NCBI RefSeq assembly: GCF_017163705.1
Contig: NZ_JAFIWB010000008.1
Span: forward strand, 91,480 to 155,479
DNA: 64,000 nucleotides
Direction: 5' to 3'
Origin: Xanthomonas bonasiae
GTDB taxonomy: Bacteria; Pseudomonadota; Gammaproteobacteria; Xanthomonadales; Xanthomonadaceae
Positions 8,776 through 18,093 of this stretch are shown here, one piece after another. The first letter of the stretch is position 1; each line of letters starts with the position of its first letter. The position numbers were made by a program, and so were the translations under genes. The notes beneath the pieces were generated by a model that saw only the letters and a list, made by a program, of their open reading frames with translations, was not told the origin of the DNA and searched no databases.

Positions 8776-8889
8776 GCCGCCGTTTCGAGGGCCGGGCGTG
8801 GGCGTTCGCCCTTCGGCGGCGCCGCGCCGCGGGCCGGCAGCCGCAGCGTGCCGGTTTGCGCGCGTCGGGGGATCGGCGACAATCGCGCC

Positions 8890-10377
8890 ATGAGCAAGAT
8901 CCATATTCTCGGCATCGCCGGTACGTTCATGGGCGGTGTCGCCGCGCTGGCGCGCGAACTCGGCGATGAGGTCGAAGGCAGCGACCAGGCGATCTATCCG
9001 CCGATGTCCACGCAACTGGAGCACCTGGGCATCGCGCTGAAGCAGGGTTACCTGCCCGAGCACATCGGGGCCGACTGCGCGCAGGTGATCGTCGGCAACG
9101 CGCTGTCGCGCGGCAATGCCGCGGTCGAGGCGGTGCTGGATTCCGGCCGTGCCTATACCTCCGGCGCGCAGTGGCTGAGCGAGCGGGTGCTGCCCGGGCG
9201 CGACACGCTGGCGGTGGCCGGCACCCATGGCAAGACCACCACGACGAGCATCCTGACCTGGCTGCTGCAGGCGGCTGGCCGCGAGCCGGGGTTCCTGATC
9301 GGCGGCGTGGCCGAGGATTTCGGCGTGTCCGCACGTTTGGGCGGCACGGCGTCTTCGGCCGGCGGTGCGCATCGCGATCCGGTCGCCGAGGCCGTCGTTG
9401 CGCGCCAGCACGCAGCGGTCGCCACCGGCCCGCGCACGCTTGTCAGCGAAACCGCAGCCGCAGCCGCGCAGGAGCGGCCGCTGTTCGTGGTCGAGGCCGA
9501 CGAGTACGACACCGCGTTCTTCGACAAGCGCAGCAAGTTCGTGCACTACCGGCCGCTGGTGGCGATCCTCAACAACCTCGAGTACGACCACGCCGACATC
9601 TTCCCCGACGTCGCCGCGATCCAGCGCCAGTTCCACCATCTGGTGCGCACCGTGCCGCGGCGCGGCCGGCTCATCGTCAACGGCGAGGACGCGCATCTGC
9701 GCGAGGTGCTGGCGATGGGCTGCTGGACGCCGGTGGAGCGCTTCGGCTTCGATCCGGCGTTCGAATGGAGCGCGCGTCCGCTCGCCGCCGACGGCAGCCA
9801 TTTCGCTGTCTTGCACCGCGGCCAGGAACTGGGCGAAGTGCGCTGGCCGCTGCTCGGCCGGCACAACGTGATGAACGCGCTGGCGGCGCTGGCCGCCGCG
9901 CACGCGGTCGGCGTGGCGCCGGCGCAGGTGATGCCGGCGCTGGCGCAGTTCCGCAGCGTCAAGCGGCGCCTGGAAGTGCTCGGCCAGGCGCAGGGCATCA
10001 CCGTCTACGACGATTTCGCGCATCACCCCACCGCGATCCGCACCACCCTGGAAGGGCTGCGCGCGAACGTGGGCGCGGCGCGCATCGTGGTGGCGATGGA
10101 GCCGCGCAGCAATTCGATGCGGCTGGGCGCGCATGCCGAAGCGCTGGCGCCGGCGCTGGAGGCGGCCGATGCGGTGGTGTTCCTGCAGCGGCCGGAGCTG
10201 GCCTGGGACGCCGGCAAGGTGATCGCCGCGGTCCGCGGCCAGGCCTGCGCCGCCGCGGACGTGGATGCGCTGCTGGCGGCGCTGCAGGCGCAGGCGCGTG
10301 CCGGCGACCATGTGGTGTTCATGTCCAACGGCGGCTTCGACGGTGCGCCGCGGCGCTTCCTGGCGGCGCTGCAATGA
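8890..10377 (+). CDS. mpl: UDP-N-acetylmuramate:L-alanyl-gamma-D-glutamyl-meso-diaminopimelate ligase
   Basis: This cytosolic murein-recycling enzyme attaches recovered tripeptide to UDP-MurNAc. The sequence starts MSKIHILGIAGTFMGGVAAL (nucleotide-binding Rossmann part) and has the Mur-ligase ATP loop AVAGTHGKTTTTSI near residue 110. VEADEYDTAFFDKRSKFVHY, NNLEYDHADIF and the DDFAHHPTAIRTTLEG block follow. At 495 residues it is longer than E. coli Mpl (457) because of an Ala-rich insertion at about residues 150-195, just before RPLFVVEADEYD. The ATG at 8890 aligns with the family start; the upstream extension to 8773 is not conserved-looking. Confidence 0.95.
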   Translation: MSKIHILGIAGTFMGGVAALARELGDEVEGSDQAIYPPMSTQLEHLGIALKQGYLPEHIGADCAQVIVGNALSRGNAAVEAVLDSGRAYTSGAQWLSERVLPGRDTLAVAGTHGKTTTTSILTWLLQAAGREPGFLIGGVAEDFGVSARLGGTASSAGGAHRDPVAEAVVARQHAAVATGPRTLVSETAAAAAQERPLFVVEADEYDTAFFDKRSKFVHYRPLVAILNNLEYDHADIFPDVAAIQRQFHHLVRTVPRRGRLIVNGEDAHLREVLAMGCWTPVERFGFDPAFEWSARPLAADGSHFAVLHRGQELGEVRWPLLGRHNVMNALAALAAAHAVGVAPAQVMPALAQFRSVKRRLEVLGQAQGITVYDDFAHHPTAIRTTLEGLRANVGAARIVVAMEPRSNSMRLGAHAEALAPALEAADAVVFLQRPELAWDAGKVIAAVRGQACAAADVDALLAALQAQARAGDHVVFMSNGGFDGAPRRFLAALQ

Positions 10378-10405
10378 GCGTCGTGCCGTGCAGTGGGGCG
10401 CCTGC

Positions 10406-10987
10406 ATGAGCGAGGAGCGCAGCACGCTGGCGCTGTTCCCGCTGCATGCGGTGCTGCTGCCGGGTGCGTCGATCAAGCTGCGCGTGTTCGAACGCCGCTA
10501 CCTGGACATGGTGCGCGACTGCGGTCGCAGCGGCAGCGGCTTCGGCGTGTGTCTGATTCTGGAGGGCGCCGAGACCGGCGTCCCGGCCGTGCCGGCGGCG
10601 TACGGCACCGAAGCGCGCATCGTCGATTTCGATGTCGGTGCCGACGGCGTGCTGGTGCTGAGCCTGCGCGGCGAACGCCGCTTTCACGTGTTGCGCAGCC
10701 GGGTCCGCGACAACGGCCTGGTGGTCGGCGACGTGCACTGGCGCGCGCCGGACGAGGACGACGAGTTGCAGCCGCAGCACGCGCTGTTGTCGACCGTGCT
10801 GGACAGCATCCTGGACCAGGCCGCCGATGTGTATTTGGTGGTCGGCCCGCGCCTGCTCGACCAGGCCGCCTGGGTCGGCTGGCGCCTGGCCGAACTGTTG
10901 CCGCTGGACGAGCGCCAGCGCCTGGCGCTGCTGCAGGAAGACGATCCGCACGAGCGGCTGGAGCAGTTGCTGGGGTGGATTCCTTGA
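10406..10987 (+). CDS. Lon N-terminal (LON substrate-binding) domain protein
   Basis: A 193-residue stand-alone LON-SB domain: TLALFPLHAVLLPGASIKLR, VFERRYLDMVRDC and FGVCLILEGAETG are the standard opening of the domain. No AAA+ or protease part follows. In Lon this domain recognises substrates; the role of stand-alone versions is not settled. The ATG at 10406 follows GGGGCGCC only weakly, and the gene begins 28 bp after mpl, so the two are probably co-transcribed. Confidence 0.9.
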   Translation: MSEERSTLALFPLHAVLLPGASIKLRVFERRYLDMVRDCGRSGSGFGVCLILEGAETGVPAVPAAYGTEARIVDFDVGADGVLVLSLRGERRFHVLRSRVRDNGLVVGDVHWRAPDEDDELQPQHALLSTVLDSILDQAADVYLVVGPRLLDQAAWVGWRLAELLPLDERQRLALLQEDDPHERLEQLLGWIP

Positions 10988-11491
10988 AGCCGGGATTGGG
11001 GATTCGGGATTCGCAGGAGTGCTGGCGGCGGATGCGTTGAGCGCAGCCTGCGGTTTACAGCAGCATGTTCGTCCGGTAATGCCTGTTTGTGGGAGCGACT
11101 TTAGTCGCGACGCGCTCTACCTGGACTATCTGTCGCGATCGAGGCCGCTCTGGCCATGAACGGCGCGCAAGCCGGCCGTCGTCTCGACGGCATCTGACTC
11201 GGAGCACGAGGGCGCGTCTCGCTGTGTGTTCGCGTGTCTGCTGCGGCGTGGAGTTGGACGTAGCACTGCGCTGCGGTCCGGAGTGGAGCCGGGGGCCGGG
11301 AGCCGGATGCGATATACGACGTATGGGATTGCGCGGTCGCGCAAACGTCGCGGGGCGATGGCACGAGGCCAATCGAATGCATTCCTGCATGCATCGCCGT
11401 TCGCCCACATGGCTGGGAGCGGGTGCTCCTGGCCATGATGGGCGGCACGGCACACCGGGTGGCCTTGGTCTTCGGCCGATCGCGAAAGCGC
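10988..11491. other. Gene-free stretch of 0.5 kb
   Basis: The stretch holds one GGGATTGGGGATTCGGGATT tract (about 10991-11012) and a lone REP half-site, GGGAGCGACTTTAGTCGCGAC, near 11091-11111. I see no credible gene, RNA or terminator in the rest; the ORFs here lack domain features and are shadows of the neighbouring minus-strand gene. Confidence 0.6.
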
Positions 11492-13507
11492 TCAGGGCGC
11501 CGCGACTGGCGCCTCGCCCTCGCTGCGCACCAGCAATACCGGCACATCCGACGGGCGATGCATGTCCTTGCGCGTGGGCAGCGCGTGCAGCGCGTCGGTG
11601 ACGGCGTTGAGCGCGGGATCGGCGCCGCGCAGCGGGCGCCACAGGCCGATCAGGTTGAAGTGGCGTTCGTAGCGCAGGCTCTGCGCGCTGCCCAGCCACA
11701 GCGGCACGTTGCCCGGTTGCAGCCGCGCCGGGGCCGGCCACAGGCGCAATGCATAGAGTTCGCCGGGGCGCGGTCCGCTGCGCAGCATCAGCAGCGATTC
11801 CACCCGGGTGTCCAGCGTCGCCGGCAGCACCGGGACGCGTTCGGCCTGGGTCTTGTAGTCGAGCAACTGCAGCGCCTGCTGCCAGCCGGCTTGCGGCTGC
11901 ACGCGCCAGCCGGCGGCTTCGAGCTGGCGCTGCAGCGGCGCCAGCGGTCCGGCCACCTGCAGGTCCAGCGGCCAGCGCTGGTCGTCGTCGAACTCGTTGC
12001 GCCGCGATGGCAGCAGCCGCCATTCGTCCTGCCACCACGTGGTGGCGGCCAGATCCATCAGCACCGGCGGCGGCGGTTCGAACTTGGCCAGCTTCTGCTC
12101 CAGGTTGCGCGGCGCGTACCACAGCGCCGCGGCGACGAAGCCGCCATAGAACAGCCAGGCCAGCGGCTTCATCCAGAACGCGCGGTTGAAGCGGCGGCGG
12201 TAGGCGATGCCCAGGACCAGCAGCCAGAAGATGCCGAACAGCATGCCGCCGACCACGTCGCTGAGCCAGTGCGCGCCCAGGTACAGGCGGGCGAAGCCGA
12301 TCAGGGTCACCACCACGCCCGACAGCAGGTACGGCCACACCCGCGAGCGCCCGGGCAGTTCGCGCGCGATCAGCACGGCAAAGAAGCCGAAGCTGATCGT
12401 AGCCATGGTCACCGCCACCGACGGGAAGCCGAAACCGCTGCTGGCCGCCGGCGGGCGCACCACGTGCACGGTGGTGCCGAGCAGCTTGGTCAGCGCCAGG
12501 CCGAAGGCCAGCGCCGCCAGCCAGTGCGCCGCGGCCATCCAGCGCTGGCGCCAGATCAGGTAGATCAGGCCCAGCGTGGTGGCCGGCACCAGCACCTGCC
12601 AGTCGCCGAGCGAGGCCAGCGCGGTCATCGGGTAGTCGGCCAGCGGATTGCGCAGTGCCAGCATCAGGTCGTGCACCGCCAGGTCCAGCCGCAGCGGCTC
12701 GCCGTGGCCGACCACCACCATCAGCAGCGCGAACCAGCCCCAGCCCAGCGCCAGCAGCATCACCGCCAGCATCGCCAGCGGTACCGACTCGCGCCGTTGC
12801 GGGTCGAACACCGCGATCGAATAGCGGCCCAGCACCGGGTGCCGGCGCGACCAGTCCAGGCCGCGCGCCAGCAGCGCGTCCATGTGCCCGGCCGACCAGC
12901 GATAGCCGTACAGCACGATCGCCCAGACCAGGCCCAGCGCCAGCACCAGCAGGCCCAGCACCAGGAACAGGCGCCCGGCGACCGCGGCCACCGCGTCGTA
13001 GGCCTGGCCGAGCAGCCAGCCCGGGCCCAGGAACAGCAGCGCCCAGGTCACCGCGGCGACGCCGCTGGCGACGAAGTAGCGGCGCAGCGGCATCTTCATC
13101 ATCCCCGCCACGGCCGGCACGAACGGACGGATCGCGCCGACGTAGCGCGCCACCAGGATGCTCTTGAAGGCATTGCGGCGGAACATCACCTCGCCGCGAT
13201 CCAGCAGCTGCGGATAGCGCCGGAACGGCCAGTAGTTGCGCAACTGGTGGCCCCAGCGGTGGCCGACCCAGTAGCTGAGCGCATCGCCGGCCAGCGCGCC
13301 GAGGGCGGCGCTGACCACCGCGTACGGGCCGGAGATCTGGCCCAATCCGATCAGCACGCCGATCGCGAACAGCAGCGGCAACGCCGGCACGATGGTGCCC
13401 AGCACGATGACCGCGTCGCAGAACGCGATCGCGAAGATGACCGCGCCGGCCAGGATGGGATGCGTTGCGACCCACTCCAGCGTGGCGTCGATCCATGATG
13501 CATTCAT
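11492..13507 (-). CDS. DedA-PAP2-LssY-type fused membrane protein
   Basis: A 671-residue inner-membrane protein made of three parts. Residues 1-215 are a DedA/SNARE-associated domain (AGDALSYWVGHRWG, RRNAFKSILVARYVGAIRPF). Residues about 225-450 are a PAP2-type phosphatase domain. A soluble LssY-like tail of about 200 residues follows. PAP2 motif 1 (KLLGTTVHVVRPP) and motif 3 (RLYLGAHWLSD) are present, but motif 2, normally PSGH, reads FPSVAVT and lacks the catalytic histidine. The protein could bind or flip polyprenyl- or phospholipids without being a standard phosphatase. The start at 13505-13507 places DedA at the N-terminus; the longer reading to 14275 is only the shadow of the opposite gene. 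Confidence 0.88.
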   Translation of the reverse strand: MNASWIDATLEWVATHPILAGAVIFAIAFCDAVIVLGTIVPALPLLFAIGVLIGLGQISGPYAVVSAALGALAGDALSYWVGHRWGHQLRNYWPFRRYPQLLDRGEVMFRRNAFKSILVARYVGAIRPFVPAVAGMMKMPLRRYFVASGVAAVTWALLFLGPGWLLGQAYDAVAAVAGRLFLVLGLLVLALGLVWAIVLYGYRWSAGHMDALLARGLDWSRRHPVLGRYSIAVFDPQRRESVPLAMLAVMLLALGWGWFALLMVVVGHGEPLRLDLAVHDLMLALRNPLADYPMTALASLGDWQVLVPATTLGLIYLIWRQRWMAAAHWLAALAFGLALTKLLGTTVHVVRPPAASSGFGFPSVAVTMATISFGFFAVLIARELPGRSRVWPYLLSGVVVTLIGFARLYLGAHWLSDVVGGMLFGIFWLLVLGIAYRRRFNRAFWMKPLAWLFYGGFVAAALWYAPRNLEQKLAKFEPPPPVLMDLAATTWWQDEWRLLPSRRNEFDDDQRWPLDLQVAGPLAPLQRQLEAAGWRVQPQAGWQQALQLLDYKTQAERVPVLPATLDTRVESLLMLRSGPRPGELYALRLWPAPARLQPGNVPLWLGSAQSLRYERHFNLIGLWRPLRGADPALNAVTDALHALPTRKDMHRPSDVPVLLVRSEGEAPVAAP

Positions 13508-13555
13508 GGGGGGATTATAAGTGGGCGAGCATGGCGTTCCGCTTAAACTGGCGCG

Positions 13556-14230
13556 ATGACACGCGCGCCGGCCGCTTCCACCCAGATCCTCAAGTCCGAC
13601 AGCTTCGGACGCATCCTGCTGGTACGCGAAGCCGACGGCCACGGCGAGCGCGTGTTCGTGCGCCGCGACCTGACCGCCGCGCCATGGTGGCTGCGCCTGC
13701 CGGCCTGGTGGCTGGCGCGGCGCGAGGCGCGGGCGCTGCAGCAGTTGTCGGGCATGGCGGCGACGCCGCAGCTGCGCGGTTGGGACGGCACCTTCCTGGA
13801 CCGCAGCTACCTGGCCGGCGACGCCATGTACCAGCGCCCGCCGCGCGGCGACCTGGCCTACTTCCGTGCCGCACGGCGCCTGCTGCAACAGGTGCACCGG
13901 CGCGGCGTGGCGCACAACGATCTGGCCAAGGAAGCGAATTGGCTGGTGCTGGAGGACGGCAGCCCGGCATTGATCGACTTCCAGCTGGCGGTGCGCGGCG
14001 CGCCGCGTTCGCGCTGGATGCGGCTGCTGGCGCGCGAGGACCTGCGCCACCTGCTCAAGCACAAGCGCATGTACTGCCGGCAGGCGCTGACCCCGATCGA
14101 ACTGCGCCTGCTCAAGCGCCACTCCTGGGTGCGCGAACTGTGGTTCGCCACCGGCAAGCCGGTCTACCGCTTCGTCACCCGGCGCATTCTGAAGTGGGAG
14201 GACAACGAGGGGCAGGGGCCGAAGCCCTGA
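13556..14230 (+). CDS. Small RIO/LPS-kinase-like protein
   Basis: A 224-residue protein with a compact kinase-like core. VHRRGVAHNDLAKEANWLVL (residues 115-134) provides an HxDLxKxxN catalytic loop, and SPALIDFQLAV provides the DF(G)-like metal-binding Asp. An obvious glycine-rich loop is absent. The basic C-terminus (LLKHKRMYCRQALTPIELRL, then LKRHSWVRELW) resembles xanthomonad 'serine/threonine kinase' or RIO/lipopolysaccharide-kinase relatives. Substrate unknown; a sugar or lipid substrate is as likely as a protein. It is divergent from the DedA-PAP2 gene with only 48 bp between starts. Confidence 0.7.
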   Translation: MTRAPAASTQILKSDSFGRILLVREADGHGERVFVRRDLTAAPWWLRLPAWWLARREARALQQLSGMAATPQLRGWDGTFLDRSYLAGDAMYQRPPRGDLAYFRAARRLLQQVHRRGVAHNDLAKEANWLVLEDGSPALIDFQLAVRGAPRSRWMRLLAREDLRHLLKHKRMYCRQALTPIELRLLKRHSWVRELWFATGKPVYRFVTRRILKWEDNEGQGPKP

Positions 14231-14243
14231 AGTGCCGGGATTG

Positions 14244-14354
14244 GGGATTGGGGATTCGGGATTGGTAAAGCGCATGGCTGTGTCTGGGCTGTCCTGGCGG
14301 GGACGACAAAAGCGCTAAGCTGCGGCGAATCTCCAATCCCGAATCCCCAATCCC
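14244..14354. repeat. Inverted-repeat-bracketed element a (GGGATTGGGGATT arms)
   Basis: A perfect 22-bp inverted repeat (14244-14265 and 14333-14354, core GGGATTGGGGATTCGGGATT) encloses 67 bp. The right arm ends at the base before the SDR start codon, so the element forms the SDR gene's whole 5' leader. Three further paired arms of the same kind occur at 40743, 42495 and 43254. Confidence 0.85.
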
Positions 14355-15170
<816 letters not shown>

Positions 15171-15471
15171 GCGGGGCAGGCGCCGGCCGCGCGGCGACGA
15201 TGCGTTCGTCGCGCCGGTGCCCGCAGGAAGGGTTTCAGCTCCGACCCTCTGTTCCCAGACTGGAAACTCCCATTGCATTGGTCGCCGCAGGGCGGGTTTC
15301 CTTGCGGGATGTGCGGCCTGGGACCGATGCAGAAGCGCCGCGGTCTCTGGAGCAGCCACGTTGCAAAGAGGCGATCTTCCATGGCGATGGCCGGATTCTA
15401 ATAACTAAGGGTGAATTAAATATTTCACCATTGCCCGCTATGCTTTCCCGACCTTCCGCCGACCCTCGCTC
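15171..15471. other. Intergenic stretch before the ROK regulator
   Basis: The first 200 bp hold decayed REP-type sequence (GGAAGGGTTTCAGCTCCGAC near 15227) and no gene. The last 80 bp become AT-rich, with a palindromic operator-like site at 15410-15429, and act as the leader of the regulator gene. Confidence 0.5.
15410..15429. promoter_or_regulatory. Putative operator of the ROK regulator
   Basis: GGTGAATTAAATATTTCACC is a 20-bp palindrome with 6-bp perfect arms (GGTGAA/TTCACC) and an AT-rich centre, unusual in this GC-rich sequence. It lies 43 bp upstream of the ROK start, the expected place for autoregulation. Confidence 0.5.
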
Positions 15472-16632
15472 ATGCCCGCTCCCGTCGCCGTCTCGCTGCC
15501 GCGCGCTTCCCGCCCTGCCCATGCCACGCATGCCGATCTGAGCGACAACGAGCGGCGCATGCTCGACAGCCTGCGCCTGTTCGGCACCGTCACCCGTGCC
15601 GATCTCAGCCGCATCACCGGCTTGACCGTGCAATCGGCGGTGCGCCTGATCGATGGCCTGGCCGAACGCGGGCTGGTGCTGATCGGCGCTTCGCTGGCGC
15701 ATGGCGGCCGCGGCAAGCCGGGTGCGGCGATCGCGCTCAATCCCGCGCACGGCCACACCGTCGGCTATTCGATCGCCACCGATGCGCTGTCGCTGGCACT
15801 GCTGGACTTCAGCGGCCAGGTCCGCGCCACCGCCGAGCACCCGTTGCGTTCGACCGAGCCGGCGGCCTTGCTGGCGCAGTTGCGCGAGGCCGACGCGGCG
15901 CTGCTGGCCGAGGCCGGACGCGGACTCGGGCCGCGGCTGGGCGCGGGCGTGGCGATGACCGGGTTCTTCGTCGATGGCGCCGAGCGCATGAACCCGCCCG
16001 ATCCGCTGCGCGCGCTGGGCGAACTGCCGATCGGCGACTGGCTCGCCGACGCGCTGGGCCTGCCGGTGTGGGTGGACAACGACGGCAGCGTCGCCGCGGT
16101 CGGCGAGAGCCTGCTCGGCGTCGGCCGTCAGTATCGCGACTTCGCCTATCTGTATTTCAGCTACGGTCTTGGCGGCGGCGTGGTGATCGACGGCGCCTGC
16201 CTGCGCGGCGCGCACGGCAATGCCGGCGAATTCGCCGGCATGCTGCCGGGGCCGGGCCTGGAGCGCGGCACGCTGGAGCTGCTGCGGCAGATGCTGGGCG
16301 AGGACGGGGTAATGCTGGCCGACGTCAGCGCGCTGGTGGCGGCCTACGACCCGTCCTGGCCGACGATCGAGCGCTGGATCGCGCGCGCGGTGCCGGGCCT
16401 GTCGCTGATCGTCTCGGCGATCACCGCGGTCTTCGATCCGCAGGCGGTGGTGTTCGGCGGACGCATTCCGCGCGATCTGGCGCTGCGCCTGATCCCGCAG
16501 CTACGCATCGACAACCAGCCGCGCCGCGGCCAGGCGCGGCCGTTGCCGGTGCTGCTGCCGGCCGCGGCGATGGCCGACGCCAGCGCGGTCGGCGCGGCCA
16601 CGCTGCCGTTGAAGGCCTGCTACTTCCGCTGA
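15472..16632 (+). CDS. ROK-family transcriptional regulator
   Basis: A 386-residue protein: residues 20-85 are a winged helix (LSDNERRMLDSLRLFGTVTR, ADLSRITGLTVQSAVRLIDG) and the rest is a sugar-kinase-like ROK domain (VWVDNDGSVAAVGESLLGVG, YFSYGLGGGVVIDG, GNAGEFAGM). The usual CGxxGCxE zinc motif is absent. Members of this family repress sugar-utilisation genes and respond to sugars or sugar phosphates. No transport or catabolic operon is adjacent, so the regulon must lie elsewhere or be only the gene itself. The palindrome at 15410-15429 is its likely own operator. Confidence 0.87.
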   Translation: MPAPVAVSLPRASRPAHATHADLSDNERRMLDSLRLFGTVTRADLSRITGLTVQSAVRLIDGLAERGLVLIGASLAHGGRGKPGAAIALNPAHGHTVGYSIATDALSLALLDFSGQVRATAEHPLRSTEPAALLAQLREADAALLAEAGRGLGPRLGAGVAMTGFFVDGAERMNPPDPLRALGELPIGDWLADALGLPVWVDNDGSVAAVGESLLGVGRQYRDFAYLYFSYGLGGGVVIDGACLRGAHGNAGEFAGMLPGPGLERGTLELLRQMLGEDGVMLADVSALVAAYDPSWPTIERWIARAVPGLSLIVSAITAVFDPQAVVFGGRIPRDLALRLIPQLRIDNQPRRGQARPLPVLLPAAAMADASAVGAATLPLKACYFR

Positions 16633-16793
16633 GCGGCGGGCGCAGCGGCGGCGTCTGCGGCTTGCCTGCGCCTGCACGCCGCGGGCGCTACCCTATGCGC
16701 CTGTGCAAGGACTCCGCTGTCGCGCTGCGCGTGGCGGCAACGCCGCAAGGCGCGGCGGTCCTGCCCATTCCCCCATCCACTGGAGTTGTCGCG

Positions 16794-17216
16794 ATGAAAT
16801 ACCTGCACGCCATGATCCGCGTCCACGATCTGGAGAAGACCAGCAAATTCTTCACCGAGGGCCTGGGCCTGAGCGAAACCCGGCGCATCGACAACGAAGC
16901 CGGCAAGTTCACCCTGGTGTACTTCGGCGCGCCGCAGAACCCGGAGGCCGAAGTCGAGCTGACCTACAACTGGGGGTCGGACGAGGACTACGGCAGCGCA
17001 CGCAACTTCGGCCACCTGGCGTTCGAGGTCGACGACATCTATGCGCTGTGCGCGCACCTGCAGGCGCAGGGCATCGTCATCAACCGCCCGCCGCGCGACG
17101 GGCGCATGGCCTTCGTGCGCAGCCCGGACCTGATCTCGATCGAACTGCTGCAGAAAGGCGAGGCGCTGGCCCCGGCCGAGCCGTGGGCATCGATGCCCAA
17201 CACCGGCGTGTGGTGA
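16794..17216 (+). CDS. gloA: Lactoylglutathione lyase (glyoxalase I)
   Basis: A 140-residue VOC-fold enzyme that converts the methylglyoxal-glutathione hemithioacetal to lactoylglutathione. The start MKYLHAMIRVHDLEKTSKFF matches the family opening (His at residue 5 as metal ligand). VELTYNWGSDEDYGSARNFG and HLAFEVDDIYALC follow, and SPDLISIELLQ supplies the last glutamate ligand. The C-terminal extension APAEPWASMPNTGVW is typical of the bacterial Ni-type enzymes. The ATG follows CTGGAG at a workable distance. Confidence 0.93.
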   Translation: MKYLHAMIRVHDLEKTSKFFTEGLGLSETRRIDNEAGKFTLVYFGAPQNPEAEVELTYNWGSDEDYGSARNFGHLAFEVDDIYALCAHLQAQGIVINRPPRDGRMAFVRSPDLISIELLQKGEALAPAEPWASMPNTGVW

Positions 17217-17220
17217 GGAC

Positions 17221-18093
17221 TCAGGGCGCTGCGGGATCGGGCAACGCCTGGCCGCAGCCCCGGCAGTAGCCGGCGCTGCGGTCGTGGCCTTGCAGGCCGC
17301 AGTGCGCGCAGGTGCGTTGATCCGGCACGCGGCTGCGGTCGGCGTCGCGCAGGCTGTTGGCCAGTTCGGCGGTGTAGATGCCGGTAGGCACGGCGATGAT
17401 GCTGTAGCCGATCAGGATCAGCACCGAGGTGATGGCGCGGCCCAGCGGCGTGAGCGGCGCGATGTCGCCGAAACCGACCGTGGCCATCGTCACCACCGCC
17501 CAGTACATGGCGGTGGGGATGCTGGTGAAACCGTTGGCCGGCCCTTCCACCACGTACATCAGCGCACCGAAGATCACCACCAGGGTGATGACGGTGAACA
17601 GGAACACGAACACCTTGCGCCGGCTGCGCCATAGCGCGTCGACCAGCAGGCTGCTCTCCTCGACGTAGCGGGTCAGCTTGAGGATGCGGAACAGCCGCAG
17701 CACCCGCAGCACCCGCACCACCAGCAGCGTCTGCGCGCCGGGCAGCAGGAACGAGATGTAGGTAGGCAGGGTCGATAGCAGATCGATCACGCCCCAGAAG
17801 CTCAGCGCATAGCGCAACGGCCGCTTCACCGTCATCAGTCGCAACGCGTATTCGGCGGTGAACAGCGCAGTGAAGGCCCATTCCAGCACGTACATGGAGC
17901 TGGCGTAGCGTGCGTGCAGCGCCGGCACGCTGTCGGCCATGATCACCGCGACGCTGGCCACGATCGCCGCGACCAGCAGCAGGTCGAAATTGCGCGAAGG
18001 CCGGGTGTCGTGCCGATAGATGATGTCGAACCAGCGTCGCCGCCAGCCGTGCTCGCGTGCGGGGGCGAGCTGGGGATCGGTGAACAGTCGCAT
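17221..18093 (-). CDS. Voltage-gated potassium channel with C-terminal zinc ribbon
   Basis: A 290-residue, six-transmembrane channel subunit. S4 is a strong voltage sensor (VVRVLRVLRLFRILKLTRYV), and the pore carries the selectivity filter TVGFGD followed by S6 (GRAITSVLILIGYSIIAVPT). After S6 a short cytosolic tail has a CxxC-x(n)-CxxC zinc ribbon (CAHCGLQGHDRSAGYCRGCG). The pore motif makes K+ the likely ion. The ribbon could aid assembly or sense zinc or redox state; that is inference. It ends 4 bp from the convergent gloA stop. Confidence 0.92.
   Translation of the reverse strand: MRLFTDPQLAPAREHGWRRRWFDIIYRHDTRPSRNFDLLLVAAIVASVAVIMADSVPALHARYASSMYVLEWAFTALFTAEYALRLMTVKRPLRYALSFWGVIDLLSTLPTYISFLLPGAQTLLVVRVLRVLRLFRILKLTRYVEESSLLVDALWRSRRKVFVFLFTVITLVVIFGALMYVVEGPANGFTSIPTAMYWAVVTMATVGFGDIAPLTPLGRAITSVLILIGYSIIAVPTGIYTAELANSLRDADRSRVPDQRTCAHCGLQGHDRSAGYCRGCGQALPDPAAP

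Noticed and set aside
11423..13498. A 691-codon plus-strand frame opposite the DedA-PAP2 gene
   Set aside because: It is Gln/His/Arg-rich shadow sequence; the opposite strand has intact membrane segments and family motifs.
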